64,000 nt of DNA from Lactobacillus sp. ESL0684 (GTDB taxonomy: Bacteria > Bacillota > Bacilli > Lactobacillales > Lactobacillaceae). Positions 57,026 through 64,000 of the stretch are shown here, piece after piece. The stretch spans positions 732,001 to 796,000 of the forward strand of contig NZ_CP113941.1 in NCBI RefSeq assembly GCF_029392675.1, written 5' to 3'. Below the pieces are notes generated by a model, which was given only the letters and a program-made list of their open reading frames with translations, made no database searches and was not told the DNA's origin. The number at the start of each line of letters is the position of its first letter. Positions within the stretch are counted from its first letter, which is position 1. The translations under genes and the position numbers were made by a program.

Positions 57026-58780
57026 ATGGGTATATTTTTTAAATTAGGTTGGTTTTTTAAGAAGGAAAAAAGGCGCTACATAGTCGGGATTACTTTTTTG
57101 GCTTTGACGTCTGTGGCCAATTTAGTACCGCCCCGTATTTTAGGATTGATGTCTGATCAATTGAATCGAGGCTTTATTACTTGGTCAAAATATGCAGGAT
57201 TGATTTTGGCAATTATTGTCGCATCAATTTTGTTATATGTTTTCCGCTATTTTTGGCGTAAGCAAATTTGGGGCGGCGCAGCAGAGCTTGAACGCCAATT
57301 ACGGTCAAAATTATTCCAGCACTTTATGGTGATGGATCGCACTTTTTACCAACGTCATCGCACAGGTGATTTAATGGCGCATGCTACTAATGATGTTTCG
57401 GCAGTTCAAGATGTAGCTGGTGAAGGCGTTTTAACTTTGGTAGATTCGCTGATCATGGGATTGTCGACAATAGTAGCAATGGTCGTATTTGTTGATTGGC
57501 GCTTGACGTTAGTAGCGATCTTGCCACTACCATTTTTGGCTTGGGGCGCTTGGAAATTAGGGCTTCATCTGCATGATGCGTTTGATGAATCACAGGCGGC
57601 TTTTTCATGGCTAAATAATAAGACTCAAGAGTCAGTTTCGGGAATGAAAGTACTTAAGACCTTTGGTCAGGGTAAGGAAGATACTGCCACATTTGGACAA
57701 TTGGTTGACGATACTATCAAGATTAATAAAAAGGTTTTTAAGTGGGATTCATTGTTTGACCCTTTAGGTACAATTATTATCGGGCTAACTTACACCATTA
57801 CGATTATTTATGGTGGTCTATTAGTAACCAATAAAGTTCTGTCAATCGGTCAATTGGTTTCCTTTATTGCTTACATTGGCAACATGGTTTGGCCAATGTT
57901 TGCGATTGGCTATCTATTTAACATTTTAGAACGTGGCAGTGCTAGTTATGATCGCATAGAAAAGTTACTGGATGAGCAGCCGCAAATTACGGATCAACAT
58001 GCCGACCAGGATTTGGATGAAGTCGCCATTGCTGGTGACTTGAAATATCAAATTAAGACATTTGCCTATCCTGATGAACCGCAATTGCCAGTACTACATG
58101 ACATTGATTTCACACTAAAGACTGGACAAACTTTAGGTTTGGTTGGCAAGGTTGGAGCAGGTAAAACAACGATTATTCAGCTACTGCTGCGTGAATTTGA
58201 TCAATATGATGGTCAAATCACTCTAAATGGTCATGATATTCGGCAAATTCCATTGAATACTTTATTAAGACAAATTGCTTATGTCCCACAAGATAATTAC
58301 TTGTTTTCAACTAGTATTCAAAAGAATATTGCTTTTTCTCAAATTGATGCCGCAGATTCTGAAGTTACTTTGGCTGCCCAAAAAAGTGATTTGAATGAGG
58401 ATATTTTGCAAATGCCGCATGGCTATCAAACCTTGGTCGGTGAAAATGGGATTTCCTTGTCTGGTGGGCAAAAGCAGCGCTTGGCAATTGCTAGGGCATT
58501 GCTTAAGCAGAGCCAAATCTTGGTATTGGATGATGCATTATCAGCAGTTGATGCTAGAACTGAACAAGCGATTTTGAAGTCCTTAAGTAAAGAACGACAG
58601 GGTAAAACGACATTAATTGCCACACACAGATTAACCTCGGTTATGAATGCCGATTTAATTTTGGTCTTAAAAGATGGCCAGATTATTGAGCGTGGCACCC
58701 ATGAACAACTATTAGCTGCAGATGGTTGGTATGCAGAAATGTGGCGCAGACAGGAATTTGCGCAAAAGGTAGGTGATTAA
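57026..58780 (+). CDS. ABC exporter half-transporter, degenerate-site subunit (YheI/BmrC-like)
   Basis: A 584-residue fused membrane-ATPase subunit. Six membrane segments (about 1-310) precede the ATPase: Walker A GLVGKVGAGKTTI, signature SLSGGQKQRLAIARAL, Walker B ILVLDDALSAVD. The residue after Walker B is Asp instead of the catalytic Glu, the mark of the weak-site subunit in heterodimeric exporters such as LmrCD and BmrCD. It is followed by its partner gene (1-base gap from the predicted TTG). Likely multidrug or lipid-linked export; substrate unknown. Confidence 0.9.
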   Translation: MGIFFKLGWFFKKEKRRYIVGITFLALTSVANLVPPRILGLMSDQLNRGFITWSKYAGLILAIIVASILLYVFRYFWRKQIWGGAAELERQLRSKLFQHFMVMDRTFYQRHRTGDLMAHATNDVSAVQDVAGEGVLTLVDSLIMGLSTIVAMVVFVDWRLTLVAILPLPFLAWGAWKLGLHLHDAFDESQAAFSWLNNKTQESVSGMKVLKTFGQGKEDTATFGQLVDDTIKINKKVFKWDSLFDPLGTIIIGLTYTITIIYGGLLVTNKVLSIGQLVSFIAYIGNMVWPMFAIGYLFNILERGSASYDRIEKLLDEQPQITDQHADQDLDEVAIAGDLKYQIKTFAYPDEPQLPVLHDIDFTLKTGQTLGLVGKVGAGKTTIIQLLLREFDQYDGQITLNGHDIRQIPLNTLLRQIAYVPQDNYLFSTSIQKNIAFSQIDAADSEVTLAAQKSDLNEDILQMPHGYQTLVGENGISLSGGQKQRLAIARALLKQSQILVLDDALSAVDARTEQAILKSLSKERQGKTTLIATHRLTSVMNADLILVLKDGQIIERGTHEQLLAADGWYAEMWRRQEFAQKVGD

Positions 58781-58781
58781 T

Positions 58782-60572
58782 TTGGATTCACAAAATAATA
58801 ATGAATCAGTCTGGTCAAAAGAGATTCCAGTCAAAGAACAGCTTAGTATTTTTAAACGATTAGTTAAGTTTGTACTACATTTTAAGAATGAAATGATTAT
58901 TGCGGGAATTGGTGCATTCTTAGTTAGTGTTATCAATATGCTGTTACCGTATGGCTTGCAATATTTCTTGGATAATTACCTGGTGAAGCTCAACGTTCCT
59001 ACCCAAGTAATTTTATATGCCGGATTATTGTATGCAGTTGGAACTGTAGTTAAAGGCACTTTACAGTTTATTTATGAGTATTTTTTTGCTCTAGGTTCAG
59101 AAAAAACACTTGAGGGATTAAGAAAAGAACTGTATCAAAAATTGCATACCTTAGGAATGCGGTATTTCGATCAGACGCCAGCCGGCTCAATCGTGTCACG
59201 GGTGACCAATGATACGATGACATTAAGTAATTTCTTAACGGTTTTGTCGAGTGTGGTTATTTCATTTTTTTCAATTGTTTCGGCATTGGTAGCAATGTTT
59301 TCTACTAATCAAGTTGCAGCTTGGATAGTGCTTGCATTTTTACCAATTTTGCTAGTGGTTATTTGGCAATATTCTAAGCGAAGTTCCAAGTTGTATCGCA
59401 ATTACCGTGAACGTCTTAGTCGGATTAATACTAATTTGAACGAATCAATCGAGGGGGTTTCCTTGATTCAACAGTTTAAGCAAGAAGAGCGGATGACCAA
59501 TAATTTCGAGCATGAAAATGAAACCTTGCTTAAAACTAGATTTAGTATGATCAATCTCAATTCGTTTTTGCTATCGCCATTAACCAATTTGCTATATTCA
59601 TTAGCAGTAGCTGCTACTTTGATGTACTTTGGCTTTCCAATGCGACAGACTTTTGTGCCTGCCGGAATTGTTTATGCATTTTCACAATATATTTCGCAAT
59701 TTTTTAATCCGATTTCTAATATGATGGATCAAATGACCTTCTTTCAAGACGGGATAGTTGCTGGTAAGCGAATTTTTCGTATCCTGGATGATACTAATTA
59801 TGAGCCCGAGCAAGATGCAGAAACAGGATTAACGATTACTGAAGGTAAAATAGAGTTTAGACACGTCAGTTTTTCTTATGATGGTGAAAATGAAATTTTG
59901 CATGATATTTCCTTTACGGTTAATCCAGGACAAACTCTGGGAATAGTTGGTCATACTGGTTCTGGTAAAAGCTCAATTATCAACGTGATGATGCGTTTTT
60001 ATGATTTTCATGAAGGAGAAATTCTGATTGATGATGTAGATATTAAAAAATATCCTAAAGAGGAACTGCGGCGCAAGTTGGGACTGGTATTGCAAGATCC
60101 ATTTATGTTTTATGGTGATATTAATTCTAATATCAGATTATATAATCAACAAATTACTGATGAGCATATTGTCGCCGCGGCAAAAACTGTACAAGCTGAT
60201 GATTTCATTGAAAAACTACCAGGAAAATATGAGGCCAAGGTTGGTGAAGGCGGTAGTGAATTTAGCCAAGGGCAGCGGCAGTTAATCTCTTTTGCACGGA
60301 CACTAGTAACGGATCCCAAAATTTTGGTTTTAGATGAAGCAACAGCTAATGTCGATACTGAAACTGAAACGCTAATTCAGCAAGGCTTAGCACGTTTGCG
60401 TCAAGGCAGAACCACTTTAGCGATTGCACACCGCTTGTCGACGATCGTTGATGCCGATCAAATTATTGTTTTAGATGGTGGTCGAATTATTGAACGCGGC
60501 AATCATGAAGAATTGCTTAAACAAAAGGGATACTATTATAATCTGTATAATATGCAAAATAGTGGTAAATAA
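58782..60572 (+). CDS. ABC exporter half-transporter, catalytic subunit (YheH/BmrD-like)
   Basis: A 596-residue partner with six membrane segments and ATPase with Walker A GIVGHTGSGKSSI, Walker B ILVLDEATANVD (catalytic Glu present) and H-loop IAHRLSTI. Its signature is EFSQGQRQLISFARTL, SQGQ in place of SGGQ, typical of this subunit type. TTG 58782 is preferred because GGTAGGTG lies just upstream; GTG 58773 is inside that SD. The asymmetry in both subunits means only one strong ATP site per heterodimer. Confidence 0.9.
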   Translation: MDSQNNNESVWSKEIPVKEQLSIFKRLVKFVLHFKNEMIIAGIGAFLVSVINMLLPYGLQYFLDNYLVKLNVPTQVILYAGLLYAVGTVVKGTLQFIYEYFFALGSEKTLEGLRKELYQKLHTLGMRYFDQTPAGSIVSRVTNDTMTLSNFLTVLSSVVISFFSIVSALVAMFSTNQVAAWIVLAFLPILLVVIWQYSKRSSKLYRNYRERLSRINTNLNESIEGVSLIQQFKQEERMTNNFEHENETLLKTRFSMINLNSFLLSPLTNLLYSLAVAATLMYFGFPMRQTFVPAGIVYAFSQYISQFFNPISNMMDQMTFFQDGIVAGKRIFRILDDTNYEPEQDAETGLTITEGKIEFRHVSFSYDGENEILHDISFTVNPGQTLGIVGHTGSGKSSIINVMMRFYDFHEGEILIDDVDIKKYPKEELRRKLGLVLQDPFMFYGDINSNIRLYNQQITDEHIVAAAKTVQADDFIEKLPGKYEAKVGEGGSEFSQGQRQLISFARTLVTDPKILVLDEATANVDTETETLIQQGLARLRQGRTTLAIAHRLSTIVDADQIIVLDGGRIIERGNHEELLKQKGYYYNLYNMQNSGK

Positions 60573-60578
60573 GTAAGT

Positions 60579-60615
60579 AAACACAAGTTATGGTTAAACT
60601 TGTGTTTTTGTTTCT
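60579..60615 (+). terminator. Terminator after ABC exporter
   Basis: AAACACAAGTT (60579-60589) pairs with AACTTGTGTTT (60597-60607), loop 7, T-rich tail. Confidence 0.9.
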
Positions 60616-60624
60616 TAAAAATCT

Positions 60625-60638
60625 TGACAGCGTTTGCA
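60625..60638 (+). promoter_or_regulatory. cre site (CcpA) at the oxidase promoter
   Basis: TGACAGCGTTTGCA matches TGWNANCGNTNWCA at 13 of 14 positions. It covers the -35 box (TTTGCA 60633-60638), so CcpA should block polymerase when sugar is plentiful. Confidence 0.7.
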
Positions 60639-60660
60639 AATAGATGCTAAGTTTGATAAT
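60633..60660 (+). promoter_or_regulatory. Promoter of GlcD-type oxidase
   Basis: TTTGCA (60633-60638) and GATAAT (60655-60660) spaced by 16; the predicted start is near 60667, 40 bases before the gene. Confidence 0.5.
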
Positions 60661-60708
60661 ATAATTAAACCCTATTTTATTATTTTAGATGTGAAAGAAG
60701 AATTGATA

Positions 60709-62109
60709 ATGGAATATCATAAAATCGATCAAACAGACCGTGAAAATCTTAGTAAATTGGTTGCAGAACCAGAGCGCTTTATCGACAAGCCGACTAAACA
60801 TTGGGATCATGACCAATTTGGCACTGTTAAAGCTATGCCAGATGTAGTTATCCAGCCTGTTGACAATGATGAAGTTATGCGGGTTGTGCAGTATGCTGAT
60901 GAGCATCATATTCCACTAGTTCCTCGCGGAAACTCAACTGGATTAATGGGAGCCAACTTGTCCGTTGATGGTGGTATTTCACTTGATATGGTCAAAATGA
61001 ATCGAATTCTGGATTACGATAATGAAAGTTTGACAATGACAGTTCAAGCTGGGACTAGGTTAAAAGATATTGAAGAATATTTAAGTGATAAGCCATTTAC
61101 TTATATGCCAGCACCAGCAATGCATTGGGCTACAATTGGTGGAAATGTTTCAACTAATGCTGGTGGTTTAAAAGCAATTAAGTATGGAGTAACAAGAGAA
61201 CATATTCGTGAACTAAAAGTTGTTTTGCCTAATGGAAAACTCTACAAGTTTGGTTCTAAAGCCGTCAAATCATCATCTGGTTATTCGCTTAGAGATTTAA
61301 TTGTCGGTGCTGAGGGTACTTTGGGAGTAGTAACTGAAGTAACTGTACGTTTGTATCCGAAACCACGTAAATCGATCAACGCGATCATTCCGTATCCAAC
61401 TTTAACGGACGCAATTAAGTCGGTACCAGCGATTTTAGAGTCAGGCGTAGTACCAACTACAGTTGAATTTATGGGACGCAAAGTAATCGACTTATGGGAA
61501 AAATATTCTGGAGATAAGTTCCCACTTGAACATGGAAACGGCTTTATCATTGTTGGACTTGACGCTTTTACTGATGGAGAATTACAAGCGGAACTAAACC
61601 AAACTTTAGAAACTGTTAAACGTTTTAAGGCACAAAGTGCGGTTGTTTTGGATGCAGATTCAGACGAAGCAAAAAAGATTTGGCAATGTCGTGAAGAGCT
61701 ATTGTTAGCTATTCAAAAATCAACACCACAAATGGATGAAATTGATATTTGTGTGCCAATTAATCATATTCCTGATGTGCTGAATCGGATCGAACAGCTT
61801 GAACAAGAATTAAAAATTCGCATTCCTAACTTTGGTCATGCTGGTGATGGTAATTTGCATATTTATCTTTGTTCAGACAAAATGTCCGAAGCTGAATATG
61901 CTGAAGTCAAAGATCAGGTAATTAAAGAGTTGTATCGCACTGCTAAAGCACTTGATGGTAATATGTCTGGTGAGCATGGTATCGGTTATGCACGAGCAGA
62001 TAACTTTGAAGACTTTTATGGTCATGAATATACTGAGCTATTACGTAAAGTTAAGAATCTGTTTGATCCAAACCATATTTTGAATCCTGGTAAGATTTTT
62101 AAAATGTAA
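60709..62109 (+). CDS. FAD-linked GlcD-type oxidase (glycolate oxidase/D-lactate dehydrogenase family)
   Basis: A 466-residue flavoenzyme. The N-terminal FAD-binding (PCMH) domain has VPRGNSTGLMGANL, HWATIGGNVSTNAGG and SGYSLRDLIVGAEGTLGVVTEVTVRL; the C-terminal oxidase domain has NFGHAGDGNLHIYL and MSGEHGIGYAR, metal/substrate-site motifs of the GlcD and D-2-hydroxyacid dehydrogenase group. It probably oxidises D-lactate or another 2-hydroxy acid and passes electrons to a quinone or oxygen. ATG 60709 is used; only a weak SD (GAAAGAAG) lies upstream. The strong cre site suggests use after sugars run out. Confidence 0.88.
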   Translation: MEYHKIDQTDRENLSKLVAEPERFIDKPTKHWDHDQFGTVKAMPDVVIQPVDNDEVMRVVQYADEHHIPLVPRGNSTGLMGANLSVDGGISLDMVKMNRILDYDNESLTMTVQAGTRLKDIEEYLSDKPFTYMPAPAMHWATIGGNVSTNAGGLKAIKYGVTREHIRELKVVLPNGKLYKFGSKAVKSSSGYSLRDLIVGAEGTLGVVTEVTVRLYPKPRKSINAIIPYPTLTDAIKSVPAILESGVVPTTVEFMGRKVIDLWEKYSGDKFPLEHGNGFIIVGLDAFTDGELQAELNQTLETVKRFKAQSAVVLDADSDEAKKIWQCREELLLAIQKSTPQMDEIDICVPINHIPDVLNRIEQLEQELKIRIPNFGHAGDGNLHIYLCSDKMSEAEYAEVKDQVIKELYRTAKALDGNMSGEHGIGYARADNFEDFYGHEYTELLRKVKNLFDPNHILNPGKIFKM

Positions 62110-62155
62110 AGCTAAATAAAAAGATGAGTACTATGATAAGTGGTACCCATCTTTT

Positions 62156-62770
62156 TTATTTAGCTTCGTAATGAAAATTTGGATTTTGCTCGTGGTCAAT
62201 TTGGTCCCAAGCGGCTTGTAACTGTTGACCAAATTTGGCTTCATTATCATGATTTAGTTTCATTTTGTGGTCAACATGGATTGGTTTACCAAAACAAACA
62301 TTAAGTGATTGTCTTTTAAGCAGACCACTAAATGTGAGAGGACCTTGATAAACGACTGGTACGATTGGCTTACCAGATAATTTGGCAATGGCTAAAGTAC
62401 CACCTTTTAGATCATTTGAATGCCGAGTTCCAGAGGGAAAAATGATCAAGGAGTAATTACCTTGCTTTAGGCCCTTAATTGGAATTTTGAGCGTTGAAGG
62501 ACCAGGATGTTTGCGATCAACAGCAAAAGCATGAGCATGATTTAGAATAAAACGCAAAATTGGATTTTTGAATAATTCAATTTTAGCCATAAACATAAAT
62601 TCCTTAGGACTAGCTGCAAGTGCAAATAAGATTGGCTCCCACCAGGTTCGATGTGGTGCAGCTAAGATATAATTTCCATCAGGAATTCTATCCTGATGGA
62701 AAACGTGTAAGTGGCCATTTAGAATCCAGACAACAAATCGAGCGACTGGACGAATAAAACGATAAAACAA
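62156..62770 (-). CDS. 1-acyl-sn-glycerol-3-phosphate acyltransferase-type (PlsC family) protein
   Basis: A 204-residue acyltransferase with an N-terminal membrane-associated segment ([18 protein letters not shown]). The catalytic block I is [11 protein letters not shown]4E where the family usually has HX4D. Block III is FPSGTRHS, with Ser where FPEGTR is usual, as in some Firmicute PlsC proteins. Blocks II and IV ([19 protein letters not shown]) are recognisable. The start is taken as TTG 62770 because GGAGGG lies 7 bases upstream; the ATG at 62785 is within about 6 bases of the predicted transcript start. It adds the second acyl chain in phospholipid synthesis, if active. Confidence 0.82.
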   Translation of the reverse strand: MFYRFIRPVARFVVWILNGHLHVFHQDRIPDGNYILAAPHRTWWEPILFALAASPKEFMFMAKIELFKNPILRFILNHAHAFAVDRKHPGPSTLKIPIKGLKQGNYSLIIFPSGTRHSNDLKGGTLAIAKLSGKPIVPVVYQGPLTFSGLLKRQSLNVCFGKPIHVDHKMKLNHDNEAKFGQQLQAAWDQIDHEQNPNFHYEAK

Positions 62771-62797
62771 AATATTTCCCTCCATTTGTTGTAAAAT

Positions 62798-62803
62798 ATT
62801 ATA
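62798..62803 (-). promoter_or_regulatory. -10 box of acyltransferase gene
   Basis: On the minus strand TTTGCTATAAT gives a perfect TATAAT with an extended TGC, about 28 bases before the chosen TTG start. Confidence 0.5.
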
Positions 62804-62832
62804 GCAAAGCAGGTGGGAAGGACAAAATTTTT

Positions 62833-63858
62833 ATGGCAATTTTAAAAGAAAATGAACGGATCGATTATATGTACAGCGATAACCTGAAAATAATTCAAGA
62901 CAAAACTGCGTTTAGTTTTTCATTAGATACACTATTATTGGCTGCAAGTGCCAAAGTAGCAATTCGCGATCGTTTTAAAGTGGTAGATTTATGTGCAGGT
63001 AATTGTGCAGCTAGTCTATACATGTCTCAGTTTAATCGGGCAAACTACGATGCAATTGAGATTCAACCAGCAGCTGCTTCTCAAGCCAAACGTTCAGTAG
63101 AACTTAATCATTTAGAAAACCGAATTACTGTTTACGAAGCTGATGTTAAAGATGCCACTAACTTTTTGCGTAAGGACTCCTATGATGTTGTGGTCGTTAA
63201 TCCTCCTTATTTTAAGGTTCCTACTGGGCATGAAGTTAATCCTGATCCCAAAAAGGCAATTGCTCGCCACGAAATCTTGATTAATCTAGAAGAAATTATC
63301 AGTGTTGCTAGTGGTTTACTTAAGATGAAAGGTAAGTTATTCATGGTACATCGACCTGAGCGACTTAATGAGATTACCTATTTTTGTCTTAAGCATGACT
63401 TAAGCATCAAAATGGTTCAGCCCTATGTTGCTCATCGCGGTGAAGATAGTAATTTAATTATTGTTGAAGCGGTGAAACATACGGCAAGTGACGGCTTAGT
63501 ATTAAAAGATGCTGTTGAGGTCCATGATCAAGCAGGCAATTATTTACCGGCAATTGAGCAAATTATTCATGAGCAGCCTACTAGCAAACTTAATTCAACT
63601 AAAGATTATTACTTTTATGTACTTTTGTGTCATGATGGTAGCTTTTATGGCGGCTTTACCGATAATTTGCAAAAAAGGCTTAATGCTCATAATGCAGGCA
63701 AGGGAGCAAAGTATACTAGGGCTCGTAGACCGGTTAAAATGATTTATCATGAAAAATTTGCTGATAAAAGTTTAGCTTTAAAAAGGGAATATTGGTTTAA
63801 ACACCATTCAAGAGCTTGGAAGGAGCAGTTTTTACGTGATCATCATGTTGAATTTTAA
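62833..63858 (+). CDS. tRNA1(Val) A37 N6-methyltransferase (TrmN6-like) fused to a GIY-YIG domain
   Basis: A 341-residue two-domain protein. The N-terminal part (about 1-250) is a SAM methyltransferase with [16 protein letters not shown] (SAM loop) and VVVVNPPYF (NPPY catalytic motif), as in TrmN6/YabB, which methylates A37 of tRNA-Val. The C-terminal part (about 255-341) is a GIY-YIG module: [21 protein letters not shown] then [16 protein letters not shown], as in the separate YazA proteins. In Bacillus yabB and yazA are neighbouring but separate genes. GGAAGG lies 11 bases before the ATG. What the nuclease-like domain does is unknown. Confidence 0.88.
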   Translation: MAILKENERIDYMYSDNLKIIQDKTAFSFSLDTLLLAASAKVAIRDRFKVVDLCAGNCAASLYMSQFNRANYDAIEIQPAAASQAKRSVELNHLENRITVYEADVKDATNFLRKDSYDVVVVNPPYFKVPTGHEVNPDPKKAIARHEILINLEEIISVASGLLKMKGKLFMVHRPERLNEITYFCLKHDLSIKMVQPYVAHRGEDSNLIIVEAVKHTASDGLVLKDAVEVHDQAGNYLPAIEQIIHEQPTSKLNSTKDYYFYVLLCHDGSFYGGFTDNLQKRLNAHNAGKGAKYTRARRPVKMIYHEKFADKSLALKREYWFKHHSRAWKEQFLRDHHVEF

Positions 63859-63860
63859 TC

Positions 63861-63889
63861 TTGCATCGTAAGCAAAAGTTTAGTATCAT
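63861..63889 (+). promoter_or_regulatory. Promoter leading out of the window
   Basis: TTGCAT (63861-63866) and TATCAT (63884-63889) spaced by 17 in the noncoding end of the window, likely driving the next gene beyond the right edge. Confidence 0.4.
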
Positions 63890-63939
63890 TTTATAGTATG
63901 CTGCAAAAGTAGCATAGCTTAGAAGACATCAGTCGTAAT

Positions 63940-63964
63940 CAATATTTTGGTGCCAATATTTTGG
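63940..63964. repeat. CAATATTTTGG direct repeat
   Basis: The 11-base sequence CAATATTTTGG occurs at 63940-63950 and again at 63954-63964, 14 bases apart, downstream of a predicted promoter. It may be a leader element or regulator half-sites. Confidence 0.4.
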
Positions 63965-64000
63965 CGAAGTATTGAAATGATCGTCTGAGAAGATTAAAAC

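Overview
The window is low-GC Gram-positive chromosome that best fits Lactobacillus in the narrow sense. The evidence is a surface protein ending in two SLAP (S-layer attachment) repeats, strong SD sequences with many TTG starts, and core gene blocks in the order usual for Lactobacillales. Several accessory genes attack plant glycosides (GH78, GH3, GH1, GH2, a carbohydrate-esterase-like hydrolase), which would suit a host-associated plant- or pollen-fed lifestyle such as an insect gut. That ecological reading is inference. No tRNA, rRNA, insertion sequence, prophage or CRISPR array was seen.

Layout. (1) 1-4,000, accessory: the end of an ASCH-domain gene; a secreted SLAP/beta-helix adhesin (minus strand) divergent from a TetR regulator; a 700-base AT-rich gene-poor stretch; and a toxin-antitoxin pair whose RelE/ParE toxin is frameshifted in an A7 run. 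(2) 4,050-17,600, a glycoside utilisation island. A minus-strand operon (GH3, GH78 rhamnosidase-type enzyme, beta-phosphoglucomutase) diverges from an AraC-family regulator. The regulator is followed by a PTS operon (EIIC, 6-phospho-beta-glucosidase, EIIB, EIIA), then by an esterase-like hydrolase and a GH2 enzyme. Nearly the same 21-base motif lies upstream of both divergent operons, and a 14-base direct repeat sits just behind one copy. These are likely sites for the AraC protein. (3) 17,670-34,000, core: gmk-rpoZ-priA-fmt-rsmB-stp-pknB-rsgA-rpe-thiN, then rpmB (minus), then asp23/fakA/recG/plsX/acpP. (4) 34,020-41,920, oligopeptide uptake: oppDFBC followed by two paralogous oppA lipoprotein genes, each with its own terminator. 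(5) 42,000-54,540, core: rnc-smc-ftsY, a C69 dipeptidase, a divergent amino-acid permease, then ylxM-ffh, rpsP, rimM-trmD and rplS with a structured leader. (6) 54,590-64,000: a nucleoside phosphorylase, lexA divergent from a DUF896 gene across an SOS box, yneF, a heterodimeric ABC exporter, an FAD-linked GlcD-type oxidase under a strong cre site, a PlsC-type acyltransferase, and a methyltransferase fused to a GIY-YIG domain.

How it fits together: peptides enter through Opp and can be cut by PepD. Beta-glucosides enter as phosphosugars through the PTS and are split inside the cell. The GH78, GH3, GH2 and esterase enzymes carry no visible signal peptide, so they probably act on imported small glycosides. 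The island is the best candidate here for a little-described system. The rest is largely conserved housekeeping.
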